A stretch of 64,000 nucleotides of DNA, from the NCBI GenBank assembly GCA_963981015.1, contig CAXCCG010000003.1, positions 1-64,000 on the forward strand, read 5' to 3'. This DNA is from Thiopontia sp013349825 (GTDB lineage Bacteria; Pseudomonadota; Gammaproteobacteria; GCF-002020875). How positions within the stretch are numbered: position 1 is the stretch's first letter; each line of letters opens with the position of its first letter. The notes beneath the pieces are model-generated. The model was not told the origin of the DNA. It made no database searches and was given only the letters and a program-made list of their open reading frames with translations. Positions 34,456 through 43,933 of this stretch are shown here, piece after piece. A program made the translations under genes and the position numbers.

Positions 34456-35562
34456 TCAATATGACACTGTCTCAGTCATCTCCAGACCAAACCCGGAGAG
34501 GGCATGCATCTTTCTGGGAGTTCCCAGTACACGCATTTTTCGTACTCCCAAATCTATGAGTATCTGTGCGCCCACACCAAAATCCCTCAACTCTCCTGAA
34601 GGCTGTTTTGTCTTTGGCTGCGCTGTGCCTGCCCGGTGGTTACGGATACGCTCCACCAGGTCGCTGCTATCGCCCTCTTTGCGCAGCAATAGCAACACGC
34701 CATTCTCCTCTTCTGCGATACGTCGCATATCACGATCCAGGGTACGCCCACACCCCTCTCCTTCAACGGAAAAGAGATCACAAAGGGTGTCCAACATATG
34801 AACACGTACCAAAATGGGCTGTTCAGGATCAATGACCCCCTTAACCAAAGCAAGATGTACCTCTCCATCAATGGATTCACGGTAGGCTTTGACATGGAAA
34901 TCACCGTATTGAGTCTGGAGATCACTCTCCGCTTCTGCCTCAACGGTCTTCTCATTGCGAATCCGATACTCAATCAGGTCAGCTACAGTCCCCAGTTTCA
35001 GTCCATGCTGCTGTGCAAACACCTCCAAGTCGGGACGGCGGGCCATGGTGCCATCCTCATTCAGGATCTCTACAATCACTGATGAAGGCTCCACTCCTGC
35101 CATCCTCGCCAGATCACACCCTGCCTCGGTATGTCCAGCTCGGGTTAATACACCGCCGGGTTGTGCCATCAGTGGAAAAATATGCCCAGGCATCACAATA
35201 TCTTCAGCTGTCGCATCTGCTGCGGTAGCCGCCTGTACAGTCACTGCGCGATCTGCTGCTGAGATACCGGTTGTGACCCCCTGTGCCGCCTCAATCGAAA
35301 CGGTAAAGTTGGTACCATGCAGATCACTGTTGGTACCAGTGACCATTAACGGTAAATTGAGCTGCTCACAACGGTTTCGCGTCAATGTCAGGCAGATCAG
35401 ACCACGACCATAACGTGCCATAAAATTGATATCTTCCGCGGTTGCCTTGGCGGATGCCATTATCAGATCACCCTCATTTTCGCGATCTTCATCATCCATC
35501 AATACCACCATCTTTCCCTGGCGAATATCTTCAATAATCTCTTCCGGACTATTCAGTTCCAT
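34456..35562 (-). CDS. ribB: 3,4-dihydroxy-2-butanone 4-phosphate synthase with degenerate GTP cyclohydrolase II domain
   Basis: 368 aa, RibBA architecture. The N-terminal domain (1-200) is an intact DHBP synthase: VLMDDEDRENEGDLIMA, RYGRGLICL, GHIFPLMAQPGGVL, RAGHTEAG. The C-terminal domain (about 205-368) aligns with GTP cyclohydrolase II. The zinc-binding C-x10-C-x-C site is lost: the segment reads HMLDTLCDLFSVEGEGCGR, with Met at the first ligand. It is thus a RibBX-type protein that probably makes only the butanone phosphate; a separate ribA would be needed elsewhere. In operon ribE-ribBA-ribH. Confidence 0.9.
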   Translation of the reverse strand: MELNSPEEIIEDIRQGKMVVLMDDEDRENEGDLIMASAKATAEDINFMARYGRGLICLTLTRNRCEQLNLPLMVTGTNSDLHGTNFTVSIEAAQGVTTGISAADRAVTVQAATAADATAEDIVMPGHIFPLMAQPGGVLTRAGHTEAGCDLARMAGVEPSSVIVEILNEDGTMARRPDLEVFAQQHGLKLGTVADLIEYRIRNEKTVEAEAESDLQTQYGDFHVKAYRESIDGEVHLALVKGVIDPEQPILVRVHMLDTLCDLFSVEGEGCGRTLDRDMRRIAEEENGVLLLLRKEGDSSDLVERIRNHRAGTAQPKTKQPSGELRDFGVGAQILIDLGVRKMRVLGTPRKMHALSGFGLEMTETVSY

Positions 35563-35621
35563 CTTTTTTCTCTACTCCACGCTGACTCTGTCCAGTGATT
35601 CCATCACTGCCAATGAGTGCT

Positions 35622-36281
35622 CTATTTCATAAATCCATTTTCTGCCAGAAAATCAATACTGATCCCCTCAGCACCCGGTTCGGCTGCACGATCACCGAGC
35701 ACCATTCGCTCCAGATAACGTGCAATCAAATCAACCTCAAGGTTTACTTGAGTACCCACCCTGAATTGATCCATGGTGGTCTCTTGCAGTGTATGAGGCA
35801 CAATATTCAAATCAAACAATGCACCGTTCACACCATTCACTGTTAAACTAATTCCATTGACTGTTATTGAACCCTTTTCAGCAATATAGCGCGCCAGCTC
35901 ATCCGGCGCCTTGATCTGAAAAAAGATCGAGCGTCCATCCTCTGAACGTTGCTGCACTTCACCAACCCCATCCACATGACCACTCACCAGATGGCCTCCC
36001 AGTCGCGTGGTTGGCGTTAACGCCTTTTCCAGATTGACGAGTGCCCCTACGGTTAATTGAGCGAAAGCAGTACGTGAGAGCGTCTCACCAGAGACGTCGG
36101 CCACAAAGCTGTTTCCAGGCAGTTCAACCGCGGTTAAACAGACCCCATTCACCGCAATGCTATCACCCAACTGCACGTCTCTCAGATCCAGCTTGCCGGT
36201 CTCAACCGTAAAACGTGCATCAGCCCCTTTGGGTTCGATACGCGCAATTTTACCGATAGATTCAATGATGCCTGTAAACAT
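35622..36281 (-). CDS. ribE: Riboflavin synthase, alpha subunit type
   Basis: Final step of riboflavin synthesis, dismutation of two lumazines. Starts with the invariant MFTGIIESIG, which fixes the start; an upstream start would add 12 residues. Two lumazine-binding repeats (about 1-95 and 98-195) with GDSIAVNGVCLTAVEL and KGSITVNGISLTVNGV. 219 aa. First gene of the rib run. No FMN riboswitch was recognised in the 250 bases upstream, which hold repeat family B. Confidence 0.95.
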   Translation of the reverse strand: MFTGIIESIGKIARIEPKGADARFTVETGKLDLRDVQLGDSIAVNGVCLTAVELPGNSFVADVSGETLSRTAFAQLTVGALVNLEKALTPTTRLGGHLVSGHVDGVGEVQQRSEDGRSIFFQIKAPDELARYIAEKGSITVNGISLTVNGVNGALFDLNIVPHTLQETTMDQFRVGTQVNLEVDLIARYLERMVLGDRAAEPGAEGISIDFLAENGFMK

Positions 36282-36350
36282 GGGGGGAGGATAGTACCAT
36301 AGAGTGACTGATTTCAAGACCTCACACTGACCTATTCCATAGCAAATCGT

Positions 36351-36515
36351 CTAGGTGGCTGCCCGAGAATAGAAGTCGTAGCGAGGGGAAGCTGATTTGA
36401 GGCAGATTTTGTCATCATTTGAGGCGAATAGTTCTATTTAACGAAAAGGATGGGAAAATATGGCCAAATTCAGCTTTTCCGCAGCAGGCTCTCTATTCTT
36501 GGACAACCGCCTGGG
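36351..36515. repeat. MITE-like element, family B (copy 1)
   Basis: 165-bp non-coding unit. The outer arms (CTAGGTGGCTGCCCGAGAAT at the left; CTATTCTTGGACAACCGCCT at the right) are imperfect inverted repeats that extend inward about 50 bases to AAGCTGA/TCAGCTT. The centre contains TTTTGTCATCATTTGAGGCG. A second copy with about 90% identity lies between glnA and nadE. Here it separates ribE from the REC-GGDEF-EAL gene. Confidence 0.75.
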
Positions 36516-36540
36516 ATGCGCCATTTCCTCACAACCATAG

Positions 36541-38316
36541 CTAAAACATCTCCAGGCTACCGGCCCCCACCTTGCCCTGAGTGATCAGCAACTGCTCAAA
36601 CTCGTTTGCTGGAACAGGTTTCGAAAAGTAGAAGCCCTGTAACTCCTCACACTGATGTTCACGTAAAAAATCTGCCTGAACCTTCGTCTCCACCCCCTCT
36701 GCAACCACATCAAACCCCATACTGTGGGCCATCGCAATCACGGCCTTTACCAAGGTCATATCATCTTTTGACGAAGGGATCTCTTTGATAAATTGCTGAT
36801 CAATTTTGATGATATCGACCGGAAGGCGCTGAAGATAATTTAGGGTTGAATAGCCTGTACCAAAATCATCTACTGCAATCTGTATCCCCGCTGAACGGAT
36901 TTTCTGCAGAGATCTTGCTGCCTGATCCAGGTTATCAATCGTTGTTGTCTCGGTAATCTCCAGCTTAAACCAGGGAGGGGAGATACCACTTTTTCGAATC
37001 ACATCAATAAACCACTCTGCCAGAGTCTCCTCTTGCAGCTGAATTGCCGAGAAATTAACCGCAATTCGTACACCAGGAAAGCCTTTTCTAAGCCACTCCA
37101 GATGCTGTTCGATGGCCTGCTGCATGACCCACTCTCCGACCATACGAATCAACCCGTTCTGCTCCAATAACGGGATAAAACGGTCTGGCGGTATCGCTCC
37201 CAAAGTAGGATGGTGCCAGCGAAGTAGTACTTCACAGCCCACAATCTGTTTATTGATACTGTCTACCTGAGACTGATAGTAGAGTTCAAATTCATTATTC
37301 TGCAGTGCTGTGTAGATCGAGCTATTGAGTTCTAGGTCAAACTGGACCTGATCTTTCATCTCCAGCTCAAAGAAAGAGTAACTGTTATCACCTTGCTGAC
37401 GCGCATACTCCAAAGCCGTTCCTGCACAACGCAACATCGATTCTGCACTGTCACAGTGGCGGGGGAAAAGTGAAATACCTACATTCAGCCCCAGAATCAC
37501 CTCATCACCACTCAGTTCATAGGGTGCCTTAACCGCGTCAATCACACCAGCAACCACCTGCTCAACAAACTCTATATCATCATACTCATCACAAAGAACA
37601 GCAAAATGGTCCCCACCAACCCGGGCAATCAGGCGCTCTTTTGCAACAGAATGTTGAAGACGGGCCGTAACCTCTTTGAGAATAAAGTCACCCAAAAGAT
37701 GACCATAGACATCATTAATGCGCTTGAAATTGGCCACATCCATAATCAGCAACGCCATCTGCTGACCTCTTAATGAGGCCTCTTTGACCATCTGAGCAAG
37801 ATAGACCAGAAAAAACTGTCGATTGGGCAGGTCCGTTAAAATATCATAATTGGTGATCTCATAGAGCTCTCTCTGAGTCTTCTTATGGTCTGAAATTGCC
37901 CACTCCAGCTGCTGGATATTATTCTGCAATGAGCCATTGAGCGCCTGGATACGCAACTGCGCATTAATTTTTGCCTGTAGCAGAGAGGGGTTAAAGGGTC
38001 TGGAAATAAAGTCATCACCACCGGCATCCAGAGCTTGGGTAATCACCTTCTCATCATCCTCTGCCGAGATAAAGATAATGGGCACATAGGATTCACCCTG
38101 ACTGGATTTGATCTGCCTCGCAGCCTCATACCCATCCATCAACGGCATATGGATATCCATCAGCACAAGGTCTGGTCCTACTTTCTGAAATAGCTGAACC
38201 GCCTCAAGGCCATTTTTTGCCTCAATCAATTCATAGCTCTCCTCTCCCAGAACGGCCTTAAGCTGTGCCCTGTTGATGCCGATATCTTCAACAACTAAAA
38301 CTTTAATAACTTTCAT
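36541..38316 (-). CDS. Response regulator with GGDEF and EAL domains
   Basis: 591 aa. Receiver (1-120) with phospho-Asp in LVLMDIHMPLMDG and Lys in DFISRPFNP. The GGDEF domain (about 155-310) has its signature changed to GGDHF (in RVGGDHFAVL), so cyclase activity is unlikely. The EAL domain (about 330-580) has EVLLRW in place of EALLRW but keeps NFSAIQL, ETT, DDFGTGYSTLNYLQRLP, KIDQQFI and VAEGVET, so c-di-GMP hydrolysis looks possible. The partner kinase is not adjacent. Cytoplasmic. Flanked upstream by divergently organised spacer and downstream by repeat family B. Confidence 0.92.
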   Translation of the reverse strand: MKVIKVLVVEDIGINRAQLKAVLGEESYELIEAKNGLEAVQLFQKVGPDLVLMDIHMPLMDGYEAARQIKSSQGESYVPIIFISAEDDEKVITQALDAGGDDFISRPFNPSLLQAKINAQLRIQALNGSLQNNIQQLEWAISDHKKTQRELYEITNYDILTDLPNRQFFLVYLAQMVKEASLRGQQMALLIMDVANFKRINDVYGHLLGDFILKEVTARLQHSVAKERLIARVGGDHFAVLCDEYDDIEFVEQVVAGVIDAVKAPYELSGDEVILGLNVGISLFPRHCDSAESMLRCAGTALEYARQQGDNSYSFFELEMKDQVQFDLELNSSIYTALQNNEFELYYQSQVDSINKQIVGCEVLLRWHHPTLGAIPPDRFIPLLEQNGLIRMVGEWVMQQAIEQHLEWLRKGFPGVRIAVNFSAIQLQEETLAEWFIDVIRKSGISPPWFKLEITETTTIDNLDQAARSLQKIRSAGIQIAVDDFGTGYSTLNYLQRLPVDIIKIDQQFIKEIPSSKDDMTLVKAVIAMAHSMGFDVVAEGVETKVQADFLREHQCEELQGFYFSKPVPANEFEQLLITQGKVGAGSLEMF

Positions 38317-38483
38317 TGAAAAACAGCTATCCAGATCCCCAACCCGGAAAATCTGTCTACGCTACTGTATTCACAATATAGTTTCACATTCATCGCTTAG
38401 CTCCTCCCCAAACATTTTATGCCCTCAGAGACTACATCCCCTTTCTCTCAAGTGCCAGAAAAAAATATGGCCCGTTACATCAC

Positions 38484-39992
38484 TCACTGATCTCGGTCCA
38501 ATTTACGAAAAGCGAGCGCCTCCGCAATATGGTCATGGCTGATCTCAACCTCTCCGGCCAGATCTGCAATAGTACGCGCAACCCGTACGATACGATGATA
38601 GCCACGACCTGAAAGCCCAAGACGATCAATTGCATGGCTTAAAAACTGTTTCAAACCATCATTCACTTGTGCATGTTGCTGTAACGCTTCTCCTTGTAGC
38701 TGGCTGTTCGCTTGTTGCTGACGCTGCTGTTGACGCTCTCGCGCCACTGCAACCCGTTGGCGCACCAACTCACTGCTCTCAGAGACCGTCTCTTGCAGTC
38801 CGGTCAACACTTCCGATGCAACTCGCGGCACCTCTACATGAAGGTCAATGCGATCCAGCAGCGGACCGGAAATACGACCATGATATCGTTTAATTTGATC
38901 TGGAGAACAGTGGCACTTCCCTGAACTGTCTCCATGAAAACCACAAGGGCATGGGTTCATCGCAGCAATCAATTGAAACTGTGCCGGAAATTCAGTCTGC
39001 GCAGCCGCTCGTGAAATAGTGATTTTTCCTGACTCAATGGGTTCTCGCAACACTTCCAAAACAGAGCGACTGAATTCAGGCAGTTCATCCAGAAACAGTA
39101 CCCCCTGATGGGCCAGTGAAATCTCTCCGGGCCGGGGATGGCTACCACCTCCGACCAAAGCCACTCCAGAGGCTGTATGGTGTGGGGTTCGAAAAGGACG
39201 AACCCCCCAATGAGAGGGGTCAAAATGTGTCTGGTTGACTGAATAGATGGTGGCCGACTCTAATGCCTCCACCTCACTCATCGGTGGCAGGATTCCAGGA
39301 AGCGTTGATGAGAGTAGTGTTTTACCGGTTCCAGGCGGTCCAACCAGTAGTAGATGGTGTCCACCTGCAGCAGCAATTTCCAGTGCACGCCGAGCCATCT
39401 GTTGTCCCCGCACCTGAGAGAGATCTGTCGCCACACGCTGCTGCTGTCGTTGTGGTCGTCCAACCTGCAGCTCCAGTGGCTGCTGATGAAGCAGGTATGC
39501 AACCAACTGCTGAATACTCTCTACCGCTACAATTGAAAGCCCCTCTACATGACTGGCCTCTTCAGCGTTCTCTTTCGGCACAATCAGTATGCGCCCGGCA
39601 TCTCTCGCCTCTAGTGCTGCGGGCAGAATGCCGCGCACAGGCCGCAGACGTCCATCCAGCGCCAACTCCCCCAATGATTCGTAGGGCTGTACCATTTCAG
39701 GGCTTAACTGTCCCGAGGCCACTAAAATACCCAGAGCAATAGGCAGGTCAAGCCGTGCCCCGCTCTTGGGCAGATCTGCCGGGGCCAGATTGATGGTGAT
39801 ACGCCGCTGAGGAATCTTATAGCCCCCACTGATCAATGCTCCCCGCACCCGGTCCTTGGCCTCTCGCACGGCGGCTTCCGGAAGCCCAATAATGGAGATG
39901 CCGGGAAGTCCGCGACTGAGCATCACTTCGACCACCACCTCCGGCGCCTCTATACCGGCAAGTGAACGACTATAGACTGCTGCTAATGACAA
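38484..39992 (-). CDS. comM: YifB/ComM-family Mg-chelatase-like AAA ATPase
   Basis: 502-residue hexameric helicase that aids branch migration of incoming DNA during natural transformation. N-terminal Lon-like domain (SLAAVYSRSLAGIEAPEV ...), Walker A GPPGTGKTLL, DELPEFSRSVLEVLREP (Walker B region), and a cysteine motif AMNPCPCGFHGDSSGKC. The start is the TTG directly behind GAGAGGTGAG; an upstream ATG would add 38 unconserved residues. Divergent from fetA. Confidence 0.93.
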   Translation of the reverse strand: MSLAAVYSRSLAGIEAPEVVVEVMLSRGLPGISIIGLPEAAVREAKDRVRGALISGGYKIPQRRITINLAPADLPKSGARLDLPIALGILVASGQLSPEMVQPYESLGELALDGRLRPVRGILPAALEARDAGRILIVPKENAEEASHVEGLSIVAVESIQQLVAYLLHQQPLELQVGRPQRQQQRVATDLSQVRGQQMARRALEIAAAGGHHLLLVGPPGTGKTLLSSTLPGILPPMSEVEALESATIYSVNQTHFDPSHWGVRPFRTPHHTASGVALVGGGSHPRPGEISLAHQGVLFLDELPEFSRSVLEVLREPIESGKITISRAAAQTEFPAQFQLIAAMNPCPCGFHGDSSGKCHCSPDQIKRYHGRISGPLLDRIDLHVEVPRVASEVLTGLQETVSESSELVRQRVAVARERQQQRQQQANSQLQGEALQQHAQVNDGLKQFLSHAIDRLGLSGRGYHRIVRVARTIADLAGEVEISHDHIAEALAFRKLDRDQ

Positions 39993-40067
39993 GATCTCAC
40001 CTCTCTGTTCAACCTCTATCCATTTCAAACTGATCCAACCCCATACAATCCGATAGAATGGCCCGCT

Positions 40068-40688
40068 ATGCAAGCGTTGACAGTGAAACAATTGGTTACA
40101 TTTCATCTCGGCCCCATTGAGCTGAGTGTAGCCGAAGGAGAAACCGCCTCCATTTACGGCCCCTCCGGTAGTGGCAAAACACTGTTACTACGGGCAATTG
40201 CCGATCTCGACCCCCATCAGGGAGAGGTCTGGCTCAAGGGTCAGAAACAGTGTGATACCCCGCCCAACCAGTGGCGCAAGGCAGTGGCCTACTGTGCTGC
40301 AGAGAGCCAATGGTGGGGAGATCTTGTCACTCACCACTTTCCTTCAGAGCATGATCCAGCCCACTTGAGCTTATGGTTTGAAATGGGTGGCTTTACGTCT
40401 GATGTGCTCAACTGGTCTGTTGATCGGCTCTCCAGCGGAGAGAAGCAGCGCCTCTCTATTATTCGTCAACTGGTGCGCCAACCGGAGGTGCTGCTACTGG
40501 ATGAACCCACCGCAAACCTCGACCCTGACAATGGTCAACGTATTGAAGAGATGATCGCTCACTACCAGCTACATCAGAGAGCTACCGTAATTTGGGTAAG
40601 CCATAACCAGCTACAGCTAAACCGTGTCAGTCACCACATTTTCAGAATGGATAACGGCCAGCTTTACCCTGCCGAGAAGAACAGCTAA
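40068..40688 (+). CDS. fetA: Iron-export-type ABC transporter ATPase (FetA/YbbL)
   Basis: 206 aa ATPase of the small FetAB transporter, linked to iron export and oxidative-stress resistance in E. coli. Walker A GPSGSGKTLL (about residues 31-40), signature LSSGEKQRL, Walker B VLLLDEPTANLD and H-loop WVSHNQ. Its stop overlaps the fetB start by one base. Divergent from comM. Confidence 0.9.
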   Translation: MQALTVKQLVTFHLGPIELSVAEGETASIYGPSGSGKTLLLRAIADLDPHQGEVWLKGQKQCDTPPNQWRKAVAYCAAESQWWGDLVTHHFPSEHDPAHLSLWFEMGGFTSDVLNWSVDRLSSGEKQRLSIIRQLVRQPEVLLLDEPTANLDPDNGQRIEEMIAHYQLHQRATVIWVSHNQLQLNRVSHHIFRMDNGQLYPAEKNS

Positions 40689-41506
40689 TGGAGCAAAACA
40701 CCCCTTCACTGGTCATTCTCTCAACCACCGACCTTATGCTCGCCGCACTGCTGATTGTGTTGCTGGCACTGCTCTCACGATTTAACCAAAATGGCCTTGA
40801 AAAGCGGATGCTGTTTGCTTCAGTACGCGCCACACTACAACTGCTACTGATCGGTGTCGTACTTCAGACCCTATTTGACCACATCAATCTGTTCTGGATT
40901 GCCATGCTCTCTCTACTGATGATACTGCTGGCCGGTCGTGAGGTTGAAGCGAGACAACAGTACCGAATAGAGGGTGGATGGGGCTTTTTCAGTGGTACCT
41001 TTGCGATGTTTCTCTCCTCTATGGTGACAACACTGTTTGGACTGCTGGTGATTATTCAATACGATCCTTGGTATCACCCCCAGTATGCGATCCCGCTATT
41101 GGGAATGTTACTGGGCAATACCATGAACGGAATCTCCCTTGGAATGGACCGCCTCACCAGCTCTGTCTGGCAACAACGCAAACAGATTGATGCACGGCTT
41201 GCACTGGGAGAGCGCGCAGCAGATGCCATTCGTGTTCTGCGCAATGAGGCTATTCGTACCGGAATGATCCCCATCCTCAATGCAATGGCTGCTGCGGGAC
41301 TGATCAGTCTGCCCGGAATGATGACCGGTCAAATCCTTTCCGGAACGCCCCCCCTGGAGGCGGTGAAGTACCAATTACTGATCCTCTTTTTGATCTCTGC
41401 CGGTACCGGTTTCGGGGTGATGGCCGCAATTGCCATCTCCTCCAGAAAGTTTTTTGATGAGCGCGAACGGTTGCGAACAGAGCGTATTTCGCAACGTAAT
41501 CCGTAA
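40688..41506 (+). CDS. fetB: Iron-export-type ABC transporter permease (FetB/YbbM)
   Basis: 272-residue membrane partner of FetA with about seven spans. The family hallmark TSSVWQQRKQIDARLALGERAADA and the following IPILNAMAAAGLISLPGMMTGQILSG are clear. It reads immediately after fetA. Convergent with the SPOR-domain gene, four bases apart. Confidence 0.9.
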   Translation: MEQNTPSLVILSTTDLMLAALLIVLLALLSRFNQNGLEKRMLFASVRATLQLLLIGVVLQTLFDHINLFWIAMLSLLMILLAGREVEARQQYRIEGGWGFFSGTFAMFLSSMVTTLFGLLVIIQYDPWYHPQYAIPLLGMLLGNTMNGISLGMDRLTSSVWQQRKQIDARLALGERAADAIRVLRNEAIRTGMIPILNAMAAAGLISLPGMMTGQILSGTPPLEAVKYQLLILFLISAGTGFGVMAAIAISSRKFFDERERLRTERISQRNP

Positions 41507-41509
41507 ACC

Positions 41510-42109
41510 TCAGTGGCTGGCATATTTTTTCAGAAAGGAGTCGTAGCCTGCGCGCTTCAGTTGGCTCTGCCGATGCTCAGCACTGGAAAAACTCTGAAAT
41601 GGACCAACATTGACCCGAAACAGTGAACCTTTGGCACTCTTAACGGTATCAATTTGCACATGCTCAACACCCATTAAAATCAATTCCGCCTTATGTTGCT
41701 CTGCGGCATCGCGACGACGAAAGGCCCCCATCTGTATTTGGTAGTTACCCGTCGGCACTGCAGAATGCGCTGCCTTGGTAGGCACCGGCTTGCTCTTTTT
41801 GGCTCTCTCCTTTTTATTCACCGGCTTTTTCTTTGGCTGACTCTTCACCGCCTCCTTACGCTCCTCAATACCGATGTACTCTTCATCTGGAAGCATGGAG
41901 AAAAAATCAAAGTGGAACTGATCATCACCACTACCAGCCTTTTTCGATACAGCAGGCTGTTTTTTGGTCAGCACCTGAATGGAGCTGGCACTATTTTTCA
42001 ACCAGTATAGATAACCACTAAAGAGTCCTACAGCCACCACCACCAGCATCAGCAGAGCACCTCCAGAGAGGTAACCTGACTCGGGGCATACGCTGTTTGC
42101 TCCTTTCAT
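41510..42109 (-). CDS. Inner-membrane SPOR-domain protein (FtsN-like)
   Basis: 199 aa: short cytoplasmic start, one membrane helix (about residues 15-35, ALLMLVVVAVGLFSGYLYWL), a basic Lys/Pro-rich periplasmic linker and a C-terminal SPOR domain (about 125-195, YQIQMGAFRRRDAAEQHKAE ... FRVNVGPFQSF). SPOR domains bind denuded glycan at the division septum. Gene order argS then SPOR is the conserved position of ftsN-like genes. Not certain to be FtsN itself. Confidence 0.85.
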   Translation of the reverse strand: MKGANSVCPESGYLSGGALLMLVVVAVGLFSGYLYWLKNSASSIQVLTKKQPAVSKKAGSGDDQFHFDFFSMLPDEEYIGIEERKEAVKSQPKKKPVNKKERAKKSKPVPTKAAHSAVPTGNYQIQMGAFRRRDAAEQHKAELILMGVEHVQIDTVKSAKGSLFRVNVGPFQSFSSAEHRQSQLKRAGYDSFLKKYASH

Positions 42110-42114
42110 ATCTC

Positions 42115-43872
42115 CTACATCTCCTGCGGTGCCGAGACCCCAAGAATTTGCAGGCCATTGACAAACACCTGTCGTGCAGCAGAGATTAGCGTAATTCGTG
42201 CATTTCTCAACTCTTGATCCTCCACAATAAAATGGTGTGCGTTGTAGTAGGTGTGTAACTCGTGAGCAAGATCACGCAAATAGTGGGCGATCTGGTGTGG
42301 TTCACGCTGTAACGCTGCACTCTCCAACAGCTCTGGATAGCGTGCAATCGCCACCATCAACGACTTTTCATGTGGCTCAACCAGTCGTGAAAACTGCTCG
42401 ATACCCTGTTGCGAGTCCCACACCATCCCCTTGTCACGCAGCTGTCGCAACACGCTGTGAATACGTGCATGAGCATACTGGATGTAATAGACTGGATTTT
42501 CTGAAGATTCAGAGCGTGCCAGATCAAGATCAAAGTCCATATGTTGTTCGCTTTTACGCAACACATAGAAGAAACGGGCAGCATCATTTCCCACTTCATC
42601 CCGCAACTCACGAAGCGTGACAAAAGAGCCGCTACGGGTCGACATCTGTACCTTCTCTCCACCTCGGTAGAGGGAGGCAAATTGCACCAGCAGTACCTCC
42701 AGCGTACTCGCCTCTTCACCCATTGCCGTAAGGGCCGCACGTACCCGAGGTACATAACCGTGATGGTCGGCTCCCCAGATATCCACCATCTTGCCAAAAC
42801 CGCGCTGTAACTTATTCATATGGTAGGCGATATCTGAGGCAAAATAGGTCTTGAGGCCATTATCACGCACCACAACACGGTCTTTCTCATCCCCATAGGC
42901 GGTGGAACGGAACCAGAGCGCACCTTTCTCCTCATAGATATCTCCACTCGCCTGCAACTTTTCAATCGCCCGGTCTACCACTTGAGAGTCCATCAAAGAG
43001 CGCTCAGAGAACCACTCATCATAAACCACCCCAAACTCCTCCAGGTCCTGGCGAATATCTCCCAGGATCGCATCCGTAGCCACCTTATGGATGGTGTTGT
43101 AATCCTCTGCACCGAGTAACGCTCGTGCCTGTGCAATGATGCCATCGATATGAACCTCTTTATCCCCTGCCGGCTCATCCTCAACAACCCCCTCCATCAC
43201 TTGGGCAATGGGGTGTAAAAACTGCTCTTGATGCTCGCGATGAAGCGATGCGGCAATATCCCAGATATAATCTCCTCGATAGCCATTGGAGGGGAAGGTT
43301 ACAGCCTCACCACACAGGTCGAGATAACGCAACCAGACACTCGCTGCCAGTATATCCATCTGCCGACCGGCATCATTGACATAGTATTCACAATGGACCT
43401 GATAACCTGCAGCACGTAGTAGATTGGCTGTAGCTGCACCATATGCAGCACCTCGTCCATGCCCCACATGGAGTGGCCCTGTCGGATTGGCCGAGACATA
43501 CTCCATCAATACCTTTTCACCACTGCCCACCTCACACCTTCCGAAACGCTCCCCCTGCTCCAGTACCGACTCGACCAGATCACTGTAGGCACTCTGTGTC
43601 AGGAAGAAGTTGATGAATCCCGGACCTGCAATCTCACATTTCAGCACCTGGCTGTTTTCAGGCAAGGCATCCATCACTAGCTGCGCCAACTCACGAGGAT
43701 TACGTCGGGCCTGCTTTGACAACACCATTGCCACATTAGTGGCAAAATCACCATGCGCCTGATCACGGGTGCGTTCAATCAAAACAGTGGGAGGCTGCTC
43801 CAACTGCAGCGCTCCGGATGTTTGTAGAATATCCAGTGCTGCTGCTACCAGTTGCTGTAGTTGTTGTTTCAT
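42115..43872 (-). CDS. argS: Arginyl-tRNA synthetase
   Basis: 585 aa class I synthetase. The HIGH motif appears as NPTGPLHVGHGRGAAYG (about residues 126-142). KMSKS is replaced by QMSTRSG, as is normal for many ArgS. The DALR anticodon domain closes the protein (HYLRDLAHELHTYYNAHHF ... RQVFVNGLQILGVSAP). Five bases upstream of the SPOR gene. Confidence 0.97.
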   Translation of the reverse strand: MKQQLQQLVAAALDILQTSGALQLEQPPTVLIERTRDQAHGDFATNVAMVLSKQARRNPRELAQLVMDALPENSQVLKCEIAGPGFINFFLTQSAYSDLVESVLEQGERFGRCEVGSGEKVLMEYVSANPTGPLHVGHGRGAAYGAATANLLRAAGYQVHCEYYVNDAGRQMDILAASVWLRYLDLCGEAVTFPSNGYRGDYIWDIAASLHREHQEQFLHPIAQVMEGVVEDEPAGDKEVHIDGIIAQARALLGAEDYNTIHKVATDAILGDIRQDLEEFGVVYDEWFSERSLMDSQVVDRAIEKLQASGDIYEEKGALWFRSTAYGDEKDRVVVRDNGLKTYFASDIAYHMNKLQRGFGKMVDIWGADHHGYVPRVRAALTAMGEEASTLEVLLVQFASLYRGGEKVQMSTRSGSFVTLRELRDEVGNDAARFFYVLRKSEQHMDFDLDLARSESSENPVYYIQYAHARIHSVLRQLRDKGMVWDSQQGIEQFSRLVEPHEKSLMVAIARYPELLESAALQREPHQIAHYLRDLAHELHTYYNAHHFIVEDQELRNARITLISAARQVFVNGLQILGVSAPQEM

Positions 43873-43933
43873 AATTGTAAATCTCGATCAGTCAATCGAC
43901 CTTATTTCAGTCGTACAACTGTTGTTACTGTTA

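Noticed and set aside
36282..36350. FMN riboswitch upstream of ribE
   Set aside because: No conserved RFN-element core was seen and the gap is mostly repeat family B; the leader available is too short.
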